64,000 bases of DNA from Alphaproteobacteria bacterium (GCA_018650465.1 JABIFY010000112.1:1-64000); one strand, 5' to 3'; counted from the first letter of the stretch, positions 43,976-53,507 are shown. The notes: generated by a model from the letters alone, not told the origin. Made by a program: numbers and translations.

Positions 43976-44755
43976 ATGAATCCTCTGCAAATCCAGCTCG
44001 TCCAGGACTCTTTCAAAGCCGTTATCCCGATACAGGCCCAGGCCGCTGATCTGTTTTATGACCGGTTGTTTGAGCTGGACCCTTCCCTGCGCGGGATGTT
44101 CAAGGGCGACATCGTTGAACAGGGTCGCAAGTTGATGAAGGCTCTGGCCACGGTGGTCAGAGGACTGAACACAACATCCAGTATTGTGCCGACTATTCGA
44201 GACCTGGGTGCGCGTCATCTCGATTTTGGTGTGACGGACGACCAATATGATACGGTGGGTGCCGCCCTGATCTGGACCCTGGAGCAAGGTTTGGGCGAGG
44301 CATTCACGACAGATGTCATGAATGCCTGGATTGAAGCCTATACCCTGATTTCCAACACCATGATCGAGGGGGCCAATGCAAGCAGAAAATCGGCGCCCCC
44401 TGCCCCATCCAGAGTTCCCCCGCCTGCAACAATGCATACACCGGAACCTGAGGTATCAACCGCGAACGATGCCATGAAAGAAAAACTTCTGGAAGAGATC
44501 AAGGATTTACGGAACGAGATCGAGCGGGTCGGTAACGTTGCCGGGGAAATTGGCGATATCGCAAAGCAAACCAATCTTTTGGCCTTGAACGCCACCATTG
44601 AGGCTGCCCGCGCGGGCGAACAGGGCAAGGGTTTCGCCGTTGTCGCGGGTGAGGTAAAAGTGCTGTCAGGTCAGACTGCCGAGGCAACAAAGGAAATTTC
44701 TGAAGTCGTGACGCGCTTGAGAAAACGGGCTGATACAATTGCCGAATTGTTTTAG
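43976..44755 (+). CDS. Globin-methyl-accepting-domain mini-fusion (haem sensor)
   Basis: A 259-residue soluble protein. Residues 1-135 are a haem globin of the flavohaemoglobin/VHb class, not the usual globin-coupled-sensor type: proximal His81 in ARHLDFGV matches VHb His85, and distal Gln49 in [11 protein letters not shown] matches VHb Gln53. A Pro-rich linker (about 139-155) follows, then only the hairpin tip of a chemoreceptor cytoplasmic domain (about 165-250, with [20 protein letters not shown]). There is no membrane span or HAMP. It may signal O2 or NO to CheA. The MCP part is far shorter than normal. A Hpt/receiver-like gene follows on the same strand. Confidence 0.82.
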   Translation: MNPLQIQLVQDSFKAVIPIQAQAADLFYDRLFELDPSLRGMFKGDIVEQGRKLMKALATVVRGLNTTSSIVPTIRDLGARHLDFGVTDDQYDTVGAALIWTLEQGLGEAFTTDVMNAWIEAYTLISNTMIEGANASRKSAPPAPSRVPPPATMHTPEPEVSTANDAMKEKLLEEIKDLRNEIERVGNVAGEIGDIAKQTNLLALNATIEAARAGEQGKGFAVVAGEVKVLSGQTAEATKEISEVVTRLRKRADTIAELF

Positions 44756-44844
44756 CCCCCTGGCATTTGCCTCATTTCATCGCCCGGAAACAAACCAGAT
44801 AAGAAATAAACCGGATATTATGACAACAACAGAGTAGTAAGCCC

Positions 44845-45639
44845 ATGACTTCACAAAATTCTGACTCGACAAAAACCTTTGATTTGGCGAGCGCCAACAA
44901 GGAGCTTCTTCATGAAAATCTGGAAGAAGCATTGGATCAGACACGAGCACTTGACGGCATTCTGGATGATATTGATGCCGGTCGAAAATTTTCCGGTGAT
45001 CTGGTTTTTGCTATTTCCGGTCTGAACGGTCTGTTGAACCGCATCGCTGTAACTGATGGCTATCAGGTTCTCGGGATCATCAGCCATCGCCTTGATGATT
45101 ATTTCAGTTCCATCAAAGATCTACCAGCGAACGTTATGGCTGACCTGAGGAAGTTTGTTGAAGTCCTGGAAGACCTGCTGGACAGTCCCGAAACAATTCC
45201 AGGCGACGCATCAGAGATTGTTCGCATGCTGCCAGCCAAAGGTGGCTTCGACGGAAACGACATCGAAGTTCGCAGTATTGAAGTCATGCTGGTTATGCTG
45301 CCAGGCACGGCCACACGATTTGTGGAGCGGGAATTGCAGCAATGCGGCTATCGGGTCACGCGGGTGTCCAGTGTCTTTGAAGCGTTACCAACGATCGTCC
45401 GCACCAAACCTGATCTCGTTGTTATCTCCGGCGTCATGCAGGAACTGAACGGCATCGACCTTGCCATCGGTCTGTCGGCCATGCCTGCGACACGCAACGT
45501 GCCCATCGCCCTGATTACAGCCTTGGGAGAAGACGACAGTTATCTCAGTCTGCTGCCAGAAAATGTCCCGGTCATTCACAAGGGCGCATCCTTCGCAGAT
45601 GACCTCTTCAAAGCCCTGGACGATATGTTCCTGATTTAG
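44845..45639 (+). CDS. Protein with degenerate receiver domain, partner of globin sensor?
   Basis: A 264-residue cytosolic protein. The N-terminal half (about 1-130) is helical, with a region resembling a four-helix Hpt or dimerisation domain, but no clear HxxKGxSxx motif. The C-terminal half (about 143-260) is receiver-like: PDLVVISGVMQELNGIDLAIGL stands where PDLVLLDVMMPEMDG is usual, with Ser or Gly replacing the phosphorylated Asp, though IALITALG and VIHKGA resemble the later Thr/Lys motifs. So it is probably not phosphorylated in the standard way. It is 89 bases after the globin-MCP gene, same strand. Confidence 0.7.
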   Translation: MTSQNSDSTKTFDLASANKELLHENLEEALDQTRALDGILDDIDAGRKFSGDLVFAISGLNGLLNRIAVTDGYQVLGIISHRLDDYFSSIKDLPANVMADLRKFVEVLEDLLDSPETIPGDASEIVRMLPAKGGFDGNDIEVRSIEVMLVMLPGTATRFVERELQQCGYRVTRVSSVFEALPTIVRTKPDLVVISGVMQELNGIDLAIGLSAMPATRNVPIALITALGEDDSYLSLLPENVPVIHKGASFADDLFKALDDMFLI

Positions 45640-45783
45640 AAAAACCTGTTTTGTTGCGATGTCGCCGTGCTCGCGCTTGACACACCGGTGTCCGGTTTAA
45701 TTGTCAGCCTGCAAGAAGATGTGGTTGTGCTTGTTTCCAACCGACACTAACAATTTACGACTGGAATCTGCCAACAACAACTC

Positions 45784-45878
45784 CGTCACCCCGTACCTGG
45801 TACGGGGTCTACGCCTACAAAGTAAAGGTATCCCTCTTGGTGTAAGCACGGATGCCGGATCAAGTCCGGCATCACGGC
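45784..45878. repeat. Composite inverted repeat (BIME-like), diverged third copy
   Basis: CCCCGTACCTGGTACGGGG replaces the core of the other copies, and the second arm is GATGCCGGATCAAGTCCGGCATC, with paired changes on both sides that keep the stems. It lies between the 3' ends of the convergent receiver-like and livF genes. Compensating changes support selection for structure. Confidence 0.75.
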
Positions 45879-45899
45879 GTGTATAGGTGCCAGAATTAC

Positions 45900-46730
45900 C
45901 TAAATAGCCAGGTATTCGTGGCGTAGTTCCTTGTTGTCCAGCACTTCAGCCGCTGTGCCATCGAAGGCAACCTGGCCCATATCTAGGATGATGGCGCGGT
46001 CGGCCAGATGCAGGGCGGCGATGGCATTTTGTTCGACAATGATTGTCGTCATGCCATGCTCCTTGATCTCTTCAAGGGTTCGCTCAATTTCCTGTACAAT
46101 GACCGGTGCCAGCCCTTCATAAGGCTCATCCAGCAACAACAGCTTCACATCGCGGGCAAGGGCGCGGGCCACGGCCAGCATCTGTTGCTCGCCGCCTGAA
46201 AGCGTGATGCCTTCCTGTGTGCGACGTTCAGCCAGGCGGGGGAACAATTCAAACAGGCGTTCCTTGGACCAACCTTTCGGTGGCGCGATTTGTGCGATAT
46301 CGATATTTTCTTCCACTGTCAGACCCGGAATGATACGCCGGTCTTCGGGCACCAGGCCAACGCCATTGCGGGCGGCCTGATGGACTTTCATGTCATGCAG
46401 CGGTTGGTGATCAAGCCAGATCTCACCGTGCTTCAGGGCAGGATCATCCAGCCGGGCAATGGCCCGCAGGGTTGACGTTTTGCCCGCCCCGTTGCGTCCC
46501 AGCAAGGCAACGATTTCGCCTTCACGCACATCAAAGCTGACACCCTGAACAATGTAACTTTCACCGTAATAGGCATGCATGTCCCAGACGGACAGAAAGG
46601 CCGGTTGTGTGCCCTTGGCGGGAATCGGCCTCACGCCGGGGGCTGCACCCTTGAATTGAGCGTCACCCAGCAACGAGCCCGGATCATCTTCTTCACTGAC
46701 ACTCAGTGTATGTATTTCAGCCGAGGTCAT
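45900..46730 (-). CDS. livF: Branched-chain amino acid-type ABC transporter ATPase LivF
   Basis: A 276-residue ABC ATPase. Walker A GRNGAGKTST, signature LSGGEQQ and Walker B LLLLDEPYEGL are intact. Together with LivG it powers the LivH/LivM permease. Its start overlaps the livG stop by 4 bases (ATGA). An N-terminal extension of about 45 residues precedes the usual LivF start and is unusual. The operon ends here, next to a composite repeat. Confidence 0.92.
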   Translation of the reverse strand: MTSAEIHTLSVSEEDDPGSLLGDAQFKGAAPGVRPIPAKGTQPAFLSVWDMHAYYGESYIVQGVSFDVREGEIVALLGRNGAGKTSTLRAIARLDDPALKHGEIWLDHQPLHDMKVHQAARNGVGLVPEDRRIIPGLTVEENIDIAQIAPPKGWSKERLFELFPRLAERRTQEGITLSGGEQQMLAVARALARDVKLLLLDEPYEGLAPVIVQEIERTLEEIKEHGMTTIIVEQNAIAALHLADRAIILDMGQVAFDGTAAEVLDNKELRHEYLAI

Positions 46731-47482
46731 AGATGTGCTCCTCCAAGATAGGCTTCCTGCACTTTGGCATTGCCTTTAATTTCTTCCGGCAGACCTTCAA
46801 CAATGGGCGTACCTTGCGCCATTACCGTGATCTTGTCAGCAAGAGAAAATACCACGTGCATGTCGTGCTCAATAACGACCATTGTTATGCCCTGCGCCGC
46901 AATGCCTTTCAGCAAATCAACGGTTGCGTTTGTATCCGCCCGGGCCATGCCTGCTGTGGGTTCGTCCAGCAGCAACAATTTCGGCTCTTGCACAAGACAC
47001 ATGGCCAGTTCCAGCCGCCGCTTGTCGCCCCGTGACAGCGTTGCCGCTGTAATCTTCAGTTTATCACCAATGCCCAAATCCGACAGCATGGACACGGCCT
47101 TGTCCCTGATATCACCTTCGCGTCGTAAATCCGGCCATGCGTTCAGGGTAAAAGCACCATCCCTTTTGGCAAAAGCCGGGATCATGACATTTTCCAGCAG
47201 GGTCAGGTCACCAAAGATCTCTGGTGTCTGAAATACCCGGCTGACCCCGGCCTGATTAATCTCGTGCGGCGAAATGCCCAACAAGGATGTGCCATCAAAC
47301 ATGACCGTGCCGGTATCCGGCTTGAGCCGCCCGACAAAGCAGTTCAACAAAGTCGATTTCCCGGCACCGTTGGGTCCGATAATGGCGTGCACGGTTGATT
47401 GTTCAATATCCAGATTGACATCCGCCAGAGCGGCCAGTCCACCGAAGCGTTTGTTAACATTCTTGACCTGTAAGATACCCAT
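46727..47482 (-). CDS. livG: Branched-chain amino acid-type ABC transporter ATPase LivG
   Basis: A 251-residue ABC ATPase: Walker A GPNGAGKST, signature LSRGDKRRLE (a common LivG variant) and Walker B LLLLDEPTAGM. Pairs with LivF. It lies 9 bases after livM. Confidence 0.93.
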   Translation of the reverse strand: MGILQVKNVNKRFGGLAALADVNLDIEQSTVHAIIGPNGAGKSTLLNCFVGRLKPDTGTVMFDGTSLLGISPHEINQAGVSRVFQTPEIFGDLTLLENVMIPAFAKRDGAFTLNAWPDLRREGDIRDKAVSMLSDLGIGDKLKITAATLSRGDKRRLELAMCLVQEPKLLLLDEPTAGMARADTNATVDLLKGIAAQGITMVVIEHDMHVVFSLADKITVMAQGTPIVEGLPEEIKGNAKVQEAYLGGAHL

Positions 47483-47491
47483 GATACGCCC

Positions 47492-48649
47492 CTATTCCGC
47501 CGGTGTGGCGAATTTGGCCGCCGCATCTTTTTTGCCATCACCACCGCCACCGCGGCGGAACAATTTTCCGATCCTGCTTAGACCTTCCATCAACCCGCCC
47601 GGCAGGAAGACAACAATGATCACAAACAGCGCACCCAGTGTCAGGTGCCAGCCTTCGCCCACGAACAAACCAGCGACCGCAGTGGCCGCATGTTGCAGAG
47701 GTTCAGGCATGAAGCTGAAAAAGCCCATGAGGATATTGTCGTTCAGCGAGGAAAAGATATTTTCAAAATATTTGATGGTGACCGCGCCCAGCACCGGACC
47801 GATCAAGGTACCCGCGCCGCCAAGGATCGTCATCAATACGACTTCGCCACCAACTGTCCACTGCATGCGCTCGGCACCTGCCAGAGGATCAGTCACTGCC
47901 ATCAAACCGCCAGCCAAACCTGCGAACATGCCGGAAATGACAAAGGCCGCCAGAGTATAAGGTCGAGTGTTGAGACCGGTATAGCTCATGCGTTCCTGGT
48001 TTGATTTCACTGCCCGCAACATAACGCCAAAGGGCGAACGGAAGATACGCAGGGAGACATAGAAACAGATGATCAATATCACGGCACAGAAATAGAACCC
48101 GGAGAAACCTGACATGGACAGGCCGAAAAAGGTCGTCGACGGCAAACTGGTCTCAACTGAACTGGTTAAAAAATTGTCCAGATATCTTGGATCATGCAGC
48201 CTCAGTTGCAGACCCGTTTCACCGTTGGTGATCGGCGTCAGAACTGAATAGGCCAGGTTGTAGGCCATCTGCGCGAAAGCCAGTGTCAGGATCGAAAAAT
48301 AAATGCCCGAGCGACGCAAGCTGACAACGCCGATCAACAAGGCAAACAGGCCACCCATAAGGGTCGACAGAAAGATCGCTGGCACCACATTCATGGTCAA
48401 CAGTTTAAAGGTCCAGACCGCTGTGTATGAGCCGACACCCAGGAAGGCAGCATGGCCAAATGACAGATAACCGGTGAGGCCAAAAAGGATGTTAAAGCCA
48501 ATGGCAAAAATGCCAAAGATGGCAAATTTTTGCAAAAGGTCAGGGTAACCTGCACCGAGGGGATTCATAATTATCGGAGCCAGCAAGACGACGACGATGA
48601 AACCCAAAAATAATGGCAGGTCACGTTTGTTGATCAAATTATGCATCAT
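47492..48649 (-). CDS. livM: Branched-chain amino acid-type ABC permease LivM
   Basis: A 385-residue permease with about 9 helices; [18 protein letters not shown] near the start and [13 protein letters not shown] later are conserved in LivM. The C-terminal tail is basic and Gly-rich. Follows livH with 3 bases between. The encoded system could carry amino acids, short amides or urea; the binding protein decides. Confidence 0.92.
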   Translation of the reverse strand: MMHNLINKRDLPLFLGFIVVVLLAPIIMNPLGAGYPDLLQKFAIFGIFAIGFNILFGLTGYLSFGHAAFLGVGSYTAVWTFKLLTMNVVPAIFLSTLMGGLFALLIGVVSLRRSGIYFSILTLAFAQMAYNLAYSVLTPITNGETGLQLRLHDPRYLDNFLTSSVETSLPSTTFFGLSMSGFSGFYFCAVILIICFYVSLRIFRSPFGVMLRAVKSNQERMSYTGLNTRPYTLAAFVISGMFAGLAGGLMAVTDPLAGAERMQWTVGGEVVLMTILGGAGTLIGPVLGAVTIKYFENIFSSLNDNILMGFFSFMPEPLQHAATAVAGLFVGEGWHLTLGALFVIIVVFLPGGLMEGLSRIGKLFRRGGGGDGKKDAAAKFATPAE

Positions 48650-48652
48650 GGT

Positions 48653-49681
48653 CTAGCTTTCCATCACGCCTTTGCGACCCATCAACCCACGGGGGCGAAC
48701 AAGCAGCGTGACGACGGCAACAAGGTAAATAATGATCTGATCAATACCCGGGAAAATGTTTTTAACCTCATTCAACGAGGCAAAGGATTGCAGGATGCCT
48801 AGCAGGAACCCGGCTAAAATCGCCCCTGGTAAACTGCCCATGCCGCCAACGACAACCACCACAAAAGACAGCACGAGGAAGTCCATGCCCATATGATAAT
48901 CTGGCGACAGGATCGGCGTGTACATCACCCCGGCCATGCCAGCGACAATGGCCGCGAGGCCAAAGACAATCGTAAAGCGACGGTCTATATCGATGCCCAT
49001 CAAGCCAACCGTTTCCCGGTCCGCCATGCCGGCACGGACGACCATACCAAAGGTGGTAAACTGCAAGAAGCAAAAGACAGCGGCAATAACGAAGGCGGAA
49101 AAAGCCAGGTAAACCATGCGCCACCAAGGGTAGACAACCGACCCGGCCTTGAGACCAAGCCAGGATCCCACATCGGCGGAACCAGCAAAAATTTCAGGAG
49201 CCGGTTGCGGAATTGGGTTGGCACCAAAAATGGCTTTAATAATTTCCTGCATGACAATGGCCAGGCCAAAAGTCACCAGAATCTGATCAGCGTGGGGGCG
49301 TTTGTAAAAATGTTTAATCAGGCCGCGTTCAATCACCACGCCAATAAGCAGCATGATTGGTATGGCGAGGAGAATGGACACCGGTACAGAATATTCCAGC
49401 AGCACCGCGCCAAAGTCACCGAACCAGGCTTCGACGTAGGGCGTCTTGATTTCCAGCGGTGTGCCCCAGGCCGTTTTTTTGGTCGGGTCCAGCGCGATCA
49501 TTTGCATGCTGAGGACCGATTTCACGGTCACAGCACAAAAAGCACCCAGCATGAACAAAGCACCATGGGCAAAGTTCACAATACCCAACGTGCCAAATGT
49601 CAGCGTCAGACCGAGGGCGATCAGGGCATAAGCCCCGCCCTTGTCCAGTCCGTTCAACAATTGCAGCAGAATAACGTCCAC
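48653..49681 (-). CDS. livH: Branched-chain amino acid-type ABC permease LivH
   Basis: A 342-residue permease with the LivH hallmarks LLNGLDKGGAYALIALGLTLTFG, NFAHGALFMLGA and GGMGSLPGAILAGFLLG. GTG start follows AAGGGG with a 6-base gap. About 60 residues longer than E. coli LivH owing to an inserted loop after the third helix (near VLSMQMIALDPTKKTAWGT). Confidence 0.92.
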   Translation of the reverse strand: MDVILLQLLNGLDKGGAYALIALGLTLTFGTLGIVNFAHGALFMLGAFCAVTVKSVLSMQMIALDPTKKTAWGTPLEIKTPYVEAWFGDFGAVLLEYSVPVSILLAIPIMLLIGVVIERGLIKHFYKRPHADQILVTFGLAIVMQEIIKAIFGANPIPQPAPEIFAGSADVGSWLGLKAGSVVYPWWRMVYLAFSAFVIAAVFCFLQFTTFGMVVRAGMADRETVGLMGIDIDRRFTIVFGLAAIVAGMAGVMYTPILSPDYHMGMDFLVLSFVVVVVGGMGSLPGAILAGFLLGILQSFASLNEVKNIFPGIDQIIIYLVAVVTLLVRPRGLMGRKGVMES

Positions 49682-49787
49682 AGCGGGCCCCTTGTGCTTA
49701 ATAAATGGTACTTCGGTAATGTCTCGGTCAGGAAATTTCTTCCTGCATATACAGGTAATCAGTGATCAAGGATATCTAATTGCCTGA

Positions 49788-49826
49788 ACAAAAGAACCGG
49801 CCGCCCGGATGACCCGAGCGACCGGC
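49788..49826 (-). terminator. Terminator/attenuator between binding-protein gene and livH
   Basis: On the minus strand CCGGTCGCTCGG pairs in full (two G-T) with CCGGGCGGCCGG, followed by TTCTTTT. It falls between the binding-protein stop and livH and would make the binding protein more abundant than the permease. Confidence 0.8.
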
Positions 49827-49838
49827 ACTTGTTGCTTC

Positions 49839-51182
49839 TTACGCTTTACCTGCGTTACAGGCGCCGAGGTTACCGCCAAAGATTTTGGGGTCATACTCAA
49901 CCTGGCTACGCGGGGTGACTTCCACAACTTCGAGAATATCGAACTGTGAAGTCGGGTTTTCGTTACCCTTCACAACCAGTACATCCTTGAAGCACTGGTG
50001 ATCGTCGGCACGATATTCGGTTGCACCGTTACCGGCACCATCGAACTTGTGGCCTTCCAGGGCTTCAACAACACCACATGGGTTGAAGGTACCGGCGCGC
50101 TCGCAGGCATCCGCATACATGATGGTCTGTACATAACATGTGTGTGCAGCCTGTGATGGCGGGAAGCCATATTCCTGACCGAAGGACTTAACAAAGGCTT
50201 TTGAGCCTGCGTCCTGCAGCGACCAGTGCCAGTTTGTTGAACCAAAGATGCCCTTAACGTTCTTGCCGGCACCTTGAGCCATCAGACGAGAATACAACGG
50301 CACAACAATGGTGAAGTCCTTGCCGTTCACAACCTTGTCACGCAGGCCAAACTGAACGGCCTGTGTCAGGGAGTTGATCATATCCTTGCCATAGTGGTTC
50401 AGGATCAACACATCAGCGCCCGAGTTCAACACAGGTGTGATGTACTGCGAGAAATCACCGGCACCCAAAGGTGTGCGCACAGCGTTAACCGTGTTCCAGC
50501 CAATGGCTTCCGTGGAGTTCTTGATTGATTCTTCCTGTGTCCAGCCCCAGGTGTAATCAGCTGTCAGGTGATAAGCGTTACGGTCAGCGCCATAGTTCTT
50601 TTTCAGCACAGGGGCCAGAGCCGCACCAGACATATAGGCGTTGAAGAAGTGACGGAAACCGTTGCGCTTCTTGTCCTTGCCTGTGGTGTCGTTGGAGTGG
50701 GTCAAACCAGCCATGAAGATAACGCCAGCTTCCTGACACAGACCTTGTGTGGCGATAGCAACACCAGAGGATGAACCACCGGTAATCATCAGGGCACCAT
50801 CTTTTTCGATCATGCGCTTGGCAGAAGCACGGGCAGCATCAGACTTGGTCTGGGTGTCACCTGTTACGTAGGCTACTTTCTTGCCGAGGATACCGTTCCC
50901 TTTAAGGGACAATGGCTTGATGGTGTTCAGCATGCCGCCGTCACCTTCGCCATTCAGATGTTTTACGGCAAGTTTGTAGGCGCGCAACTCATCGCCGCCT
51001 TCATCAGCATAAGCGCCTGTTTGCGGCACGTTGAAACCAAGGGTCACCGAGCCACCGGTCGGGGCGTTGGTAAAGTTGGCTGCATAGGCTTTGCTGTGGA
51101 AAAATGTTGGCATGGCCAGACCGGCTGCTGCCGCTGTAGTGCCCTTCAAAACTGTACGACGATTGACTGATAGTTTCTTCAT
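49839..51182 (-). CDS. Periplasmic substrate-binding protein of the ABC importer (LivK-type)
   Basis: A 447-residue exported Peripla_BP_6 protein. The signal has a twin-arginine motif (NRRTVLKG) and ends SKAYA. The two-lobe domain opens GGSVTLGFNVPQTGAYADEG and includes ITGGSSSGVAIATQ. I use ATG 51182 with GGGAGA 8 bases upstream. The ligand is unknown: a branched-chain amino acid, amide or related solute. It leads the liv operon and is divergent from the ScfR gene across a region with repeats. Confidence 0.9.
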   Translation of the reverse strand: MKKLSVNRRTVLKGTTAAAAGLAMPTFFHSKAYAANFTNAPTGGSVTLGFNVPQTGAYADEGGDELRAYKLAVKHLNGEGDGGMLNTIKPLSLKGNGILGKKVAYVTGDTQTKSDAARASAKRMIEKDGALMITGGSSSGVAIATQGLCQEAGVIFMAGLTHSNDTTGKDKKRNGFRHFFNAYMSGAALAPVLKKNYGADRNAYHLTADYTWGWTQEESIKNSTEAIGWNTVNAVRTPLGAGDFSQYITPVLNSGADVLILNHYGKDMINSLTQAVQFGLRDKVVNGKDFTIVVPLYSRLMAQGAGKNVKGIFGSTNWHWSLQDAGSKAFVKSFGQEYGFPPSQAAHTCYVQTIMYADACERAGTFNPCGVVEALEGHKFDGAGNGATEYRADDHQCFKDVLVVKGNENPTSQFDILEVVEVTPRSQVEYDPKIFGGNLGACNAGKA

Positions 51183-51420
51183 CAAGAAGTCTCCCATATG
51201 ATTTTTTGTCTGAAGCGCTCCCGACCGTGTGTCGGTAATAAATTCTCAAATTGCCTCCAGCCCTGCATCCTCTGTAAATTTTCTCTGTCACCTTTTCAAT
51301 AATTACTTGAAAATGCTGATGTTTCTTGTCAATAATTGGATTGAAAATTATACAGTTTTGTAAATTTCTCGTTTCCCCCTGAATTTCCCGGTATTTTCCC
51401 GTATTTGCAGGACGTTGTTC
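51183..51420. promoter_or_regulatory. Divergent promoter region with repeated operators
   Basis: This gap has two direct copies of TGTAAATTT(T)CTC (starting 51273 and 51359) and two related dyads, TTTTCAA-N7-TTGAAAA (51293-51313) and TCAAT-N6-ATTGA (51328-51343), both containing TCAATAATT. TTTGTAAA at 51357-51364 is one base from TTTGCAAA. They lie between the regulator and the importer genes, so autoregulation or joint control is likely. Confidence 0.5.
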
Positions 51421-53001
51421 ATGGCCCGTATCCCCCTTGGCCCCAAGATCAGATCCCGGCGCAAAGACCAGGGGTTGACCCAGGCAGCGCTGGCCAGCGC
51501 AATCGGTATATCTGCGTCTTACATGAATTTGATTGAGCAAGACAAACGCCAGATCGGTGGTGCCTTGCTTAATCGTATCGCCGAAAAGCTGGTCAGTTCA
51601 CCGGAAGATTTGACTGGGGAAGCCGAACGCCACGTGATCGATGATCTGGAAGAATTGATCGCCGATCCCCTGCTTCGTCCCCTGATGATTGATCCTCGAT
51701 CTGCCGCTGATCTGGCAGCAAAAAACCCTGAGTGGGCCCGGGCTCTGGTGACGCTCTACCGGGCCTGGCTGGATCAGTCCCGATCTGTGATGGCCCTGAC
51801 AGATCGCTTGCAACAGGATCCCTTTCTGGCAGAGAGCATTCACGCCATGCTCAGCCACGTCACTGCCATTCGTTCAACATCTGAAATTCTCGATCAGGAA
51901 AAAGACCTTCCCGCCGAACAAGCAGCCCGTTTTCACAGCATCCTGTCCAGCGAAAGTGAAAAACTGTCTGACGTCAGTATGACGCTGAATACCTGGTTCG
52001 ATGCCAGCAACATCAACACCCGGTCTGAAACGCCTGCGGAAGAAGTCGAAGACCTGTTCTCATCGCACAACAATTATTTTGCAGAACTGGAAACAGCGGC
52101 GACATCCCTCGCTGAAAAAATTACCCGCGGGGATCGAGTGCTGGAAGGTGATATGTCCGACTATGCCCGGCATAAACTGGGTGTGTTGATCCATCATGAA
52201 GCTGAACTCCCGGCGGCAGTAGAGCGGCTGGGGAAACTATCGGCCTGGGACCCGGAAACCAGAACCCTGACTTTGTTGAGCACCGCCGCCCCGGCAAACC
52301 GGCGCTTTCTGGTGGCCCGTCTGATCGTCGAGCTCAGTTTGCACGACTTGATCGATGATTTGGTGCGCCCGGAACCTGTTTTGTCATCAGATGCCTCCCG
52401 CGAGCGGGCTGGACACGCGCTCTCCGCTTATGCCGCAAGTGCCATGTTGTTACCCTATGACAGTTTCCTCGAGACCGCCCGGCAAGTACGCTTCGATATT
52501 GATGCCCTGTGCCAGCAATTTTCCGTCAGCTATGAACAGGTCTGCCAACGCCTGGTCGCCCTGCGTCGCGCGGGCGATGAAGGCGTGCCTTTCGCCCTGA
52601 TGCAAACCGATCCGTCCGGGTCAACAACAAAACGCTTCCCGTTACCGCAACTTCCCCTGCCCCGGCATGGCAGCGCCTGCCCCCTTTGGGCGATCTACAG
52701 CGCTTTTCAGACACCTGGCAGAACCGTGCGCCAGATCGTGCGCTTCCCGGACCGGAGTCGGTTCGTATTTGTAGCCCGCAGCATCGGCAAACTGTCGATG
52801 ACATTTCACGAACCGGAATTCATGCACTCAATGATGCTGGCCTATGATGTGCTGTATGCGGATGAGGTTGTTTACTCGGATGGCCTTGATCTGACCCATG
52901 CAGATAATGTCACTGACGTCGGCCCCAATTGCCGCTTATGTCCGCGTGAAGATTGTCAGTTCCGCCAGGTTGACCCGATCCTCGAACGTCAAGTGGAATA
53001 G
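51421..53001 (+). CDS. ScfR-type XRE regulator (short-chain fatty acyl-CoA responsive)
   Basis: A 526-residue regulator: XRE helix-turn-helix at about 10-62 (QAALASAIGISASYMNLIEQDKRQIG), a degenerate ImmA/IrrE-like domain without HExxH near residue 300, and a C-terminal domain with CRLCPREDCQFR. This architecture matches short-chain fatty acyl-CoA regulators such as PccR, RamB and MccR, which sense propionyl- or acetyl-CoA-type ligands and control glyoxylate or propionyl-CoA genes. ATG 51421 follows GCAGGA. Its targets could include the carboxylase and malate synthase genes in this window, which have TTTGCAA sites. Confidence 0.85.
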   Translation: MARIPLGPKIRSRRKDQGLTQAALASAIGISASYMNLIEQDKRQIGGALLNRIAEKLVSSPEDLTGEAERHVIDDLEELIADPLLRPLMIDPRSAADLAAKNPEWARALVTLYRAWLDQSRSVMALTDRLQQDPFLAESIHAMLSHVTAIRSTSEILDQEKDLPAEQAARFHSILSSESEKLSDVSMTLNTWFDASNINTRSETPAEEVEDLFSSHNNYFAELETAATSLAEKITRGDRVLEGDMSDYARHKLGVLIHHEAELPAAVERLGKLSAWDPETRTLTLLSTAAPANRRFLVARLIVELSLHDLIDDLVRPEPVLSSDASRERAGHALSAYAASAMLLPYDSFLETARQVRFDIDALCQQFSVSYEQVCQRLVALRRAGDEGVPFALMQTDPSGSTTKRFPLPQLPLPRHGSACPLWAIYSAFQTPGRTVRQIVRFPDRSRFVFVARSIGKLSMTFHEPEFMHSMMLAYDVLYADEVVYSDGLDLTHADNVTDVGPNCRLCPREDCQFRQVDPILERQVE

Positions 53002-53099
53002 TCAGCCCGGATTGATAGCCGGGGTTATTTCTACTAACATCTAACCACAGACGATCTCTCGCGACGATTTTTAGCACGCATTTTTTACTGTCGACAGGT

Positions 53100-53507
53100 A
53101 TGAATATTGTGAGCAACAGCGAAGGCGCAGGCAAGGGAACCAGCATACTGATTGCTGAGGACGAGCCCAATATTGTGGAATCGCTGTCCTTTTTGCTGGA
53201 GCGTGAAGGCTATGCCGTCAGTGCTGTCAGTGATGGAGATACGGCCCTGCGCATCCTGCAACAAGCACCACCCGGCCTGTTGATCCTTGACGTTATGCTG
53301 CCGGGTCGCAACGGTTTTGAAATCCTCAAAGCCATCCGCAGTGATGGCAGTTTGACGAAACTGCCGGTGATCGTCCTGACGGCCAAAGGCCAGGAAAAGG
53401 ATCGAAAGACAGCCCTTGATCTGGGTGCCAATGCTTTCATCACCAAACCCTTTTCAAACCAGGACCTGGTCGAACAGGTCAACCGGATCTCCTCTGGTAT
53501 AGCCTGA
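53100..53507 (+). CDS. CheY-like single-domain response regulator
   Basis: A 135-residue receiver: acidic pocket AEDEP, phosphorylation Asp in LLILDVMLPGRNG, Thr in VLTAKG and Lys in ITKPFS. There is no output domain. It stands just before the two-TM protein and SSS-kinase genes on the same strand, so it is probably the partner of that kinase, acting by phosphotransfer or protein contact. Confidence 0.93.
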   Translation: MNIVSNSEGAGKGTSILIAEDEPNIVESLSFLLEREGYAVSAVSDGDTALRILQQAPPGLLILDVMLPGRNGFEILKAIRSDGSLTKLPVIVLTAKGQEKDRKTALDLGANAFITKPFSNQDLVEQVNRISSGIA

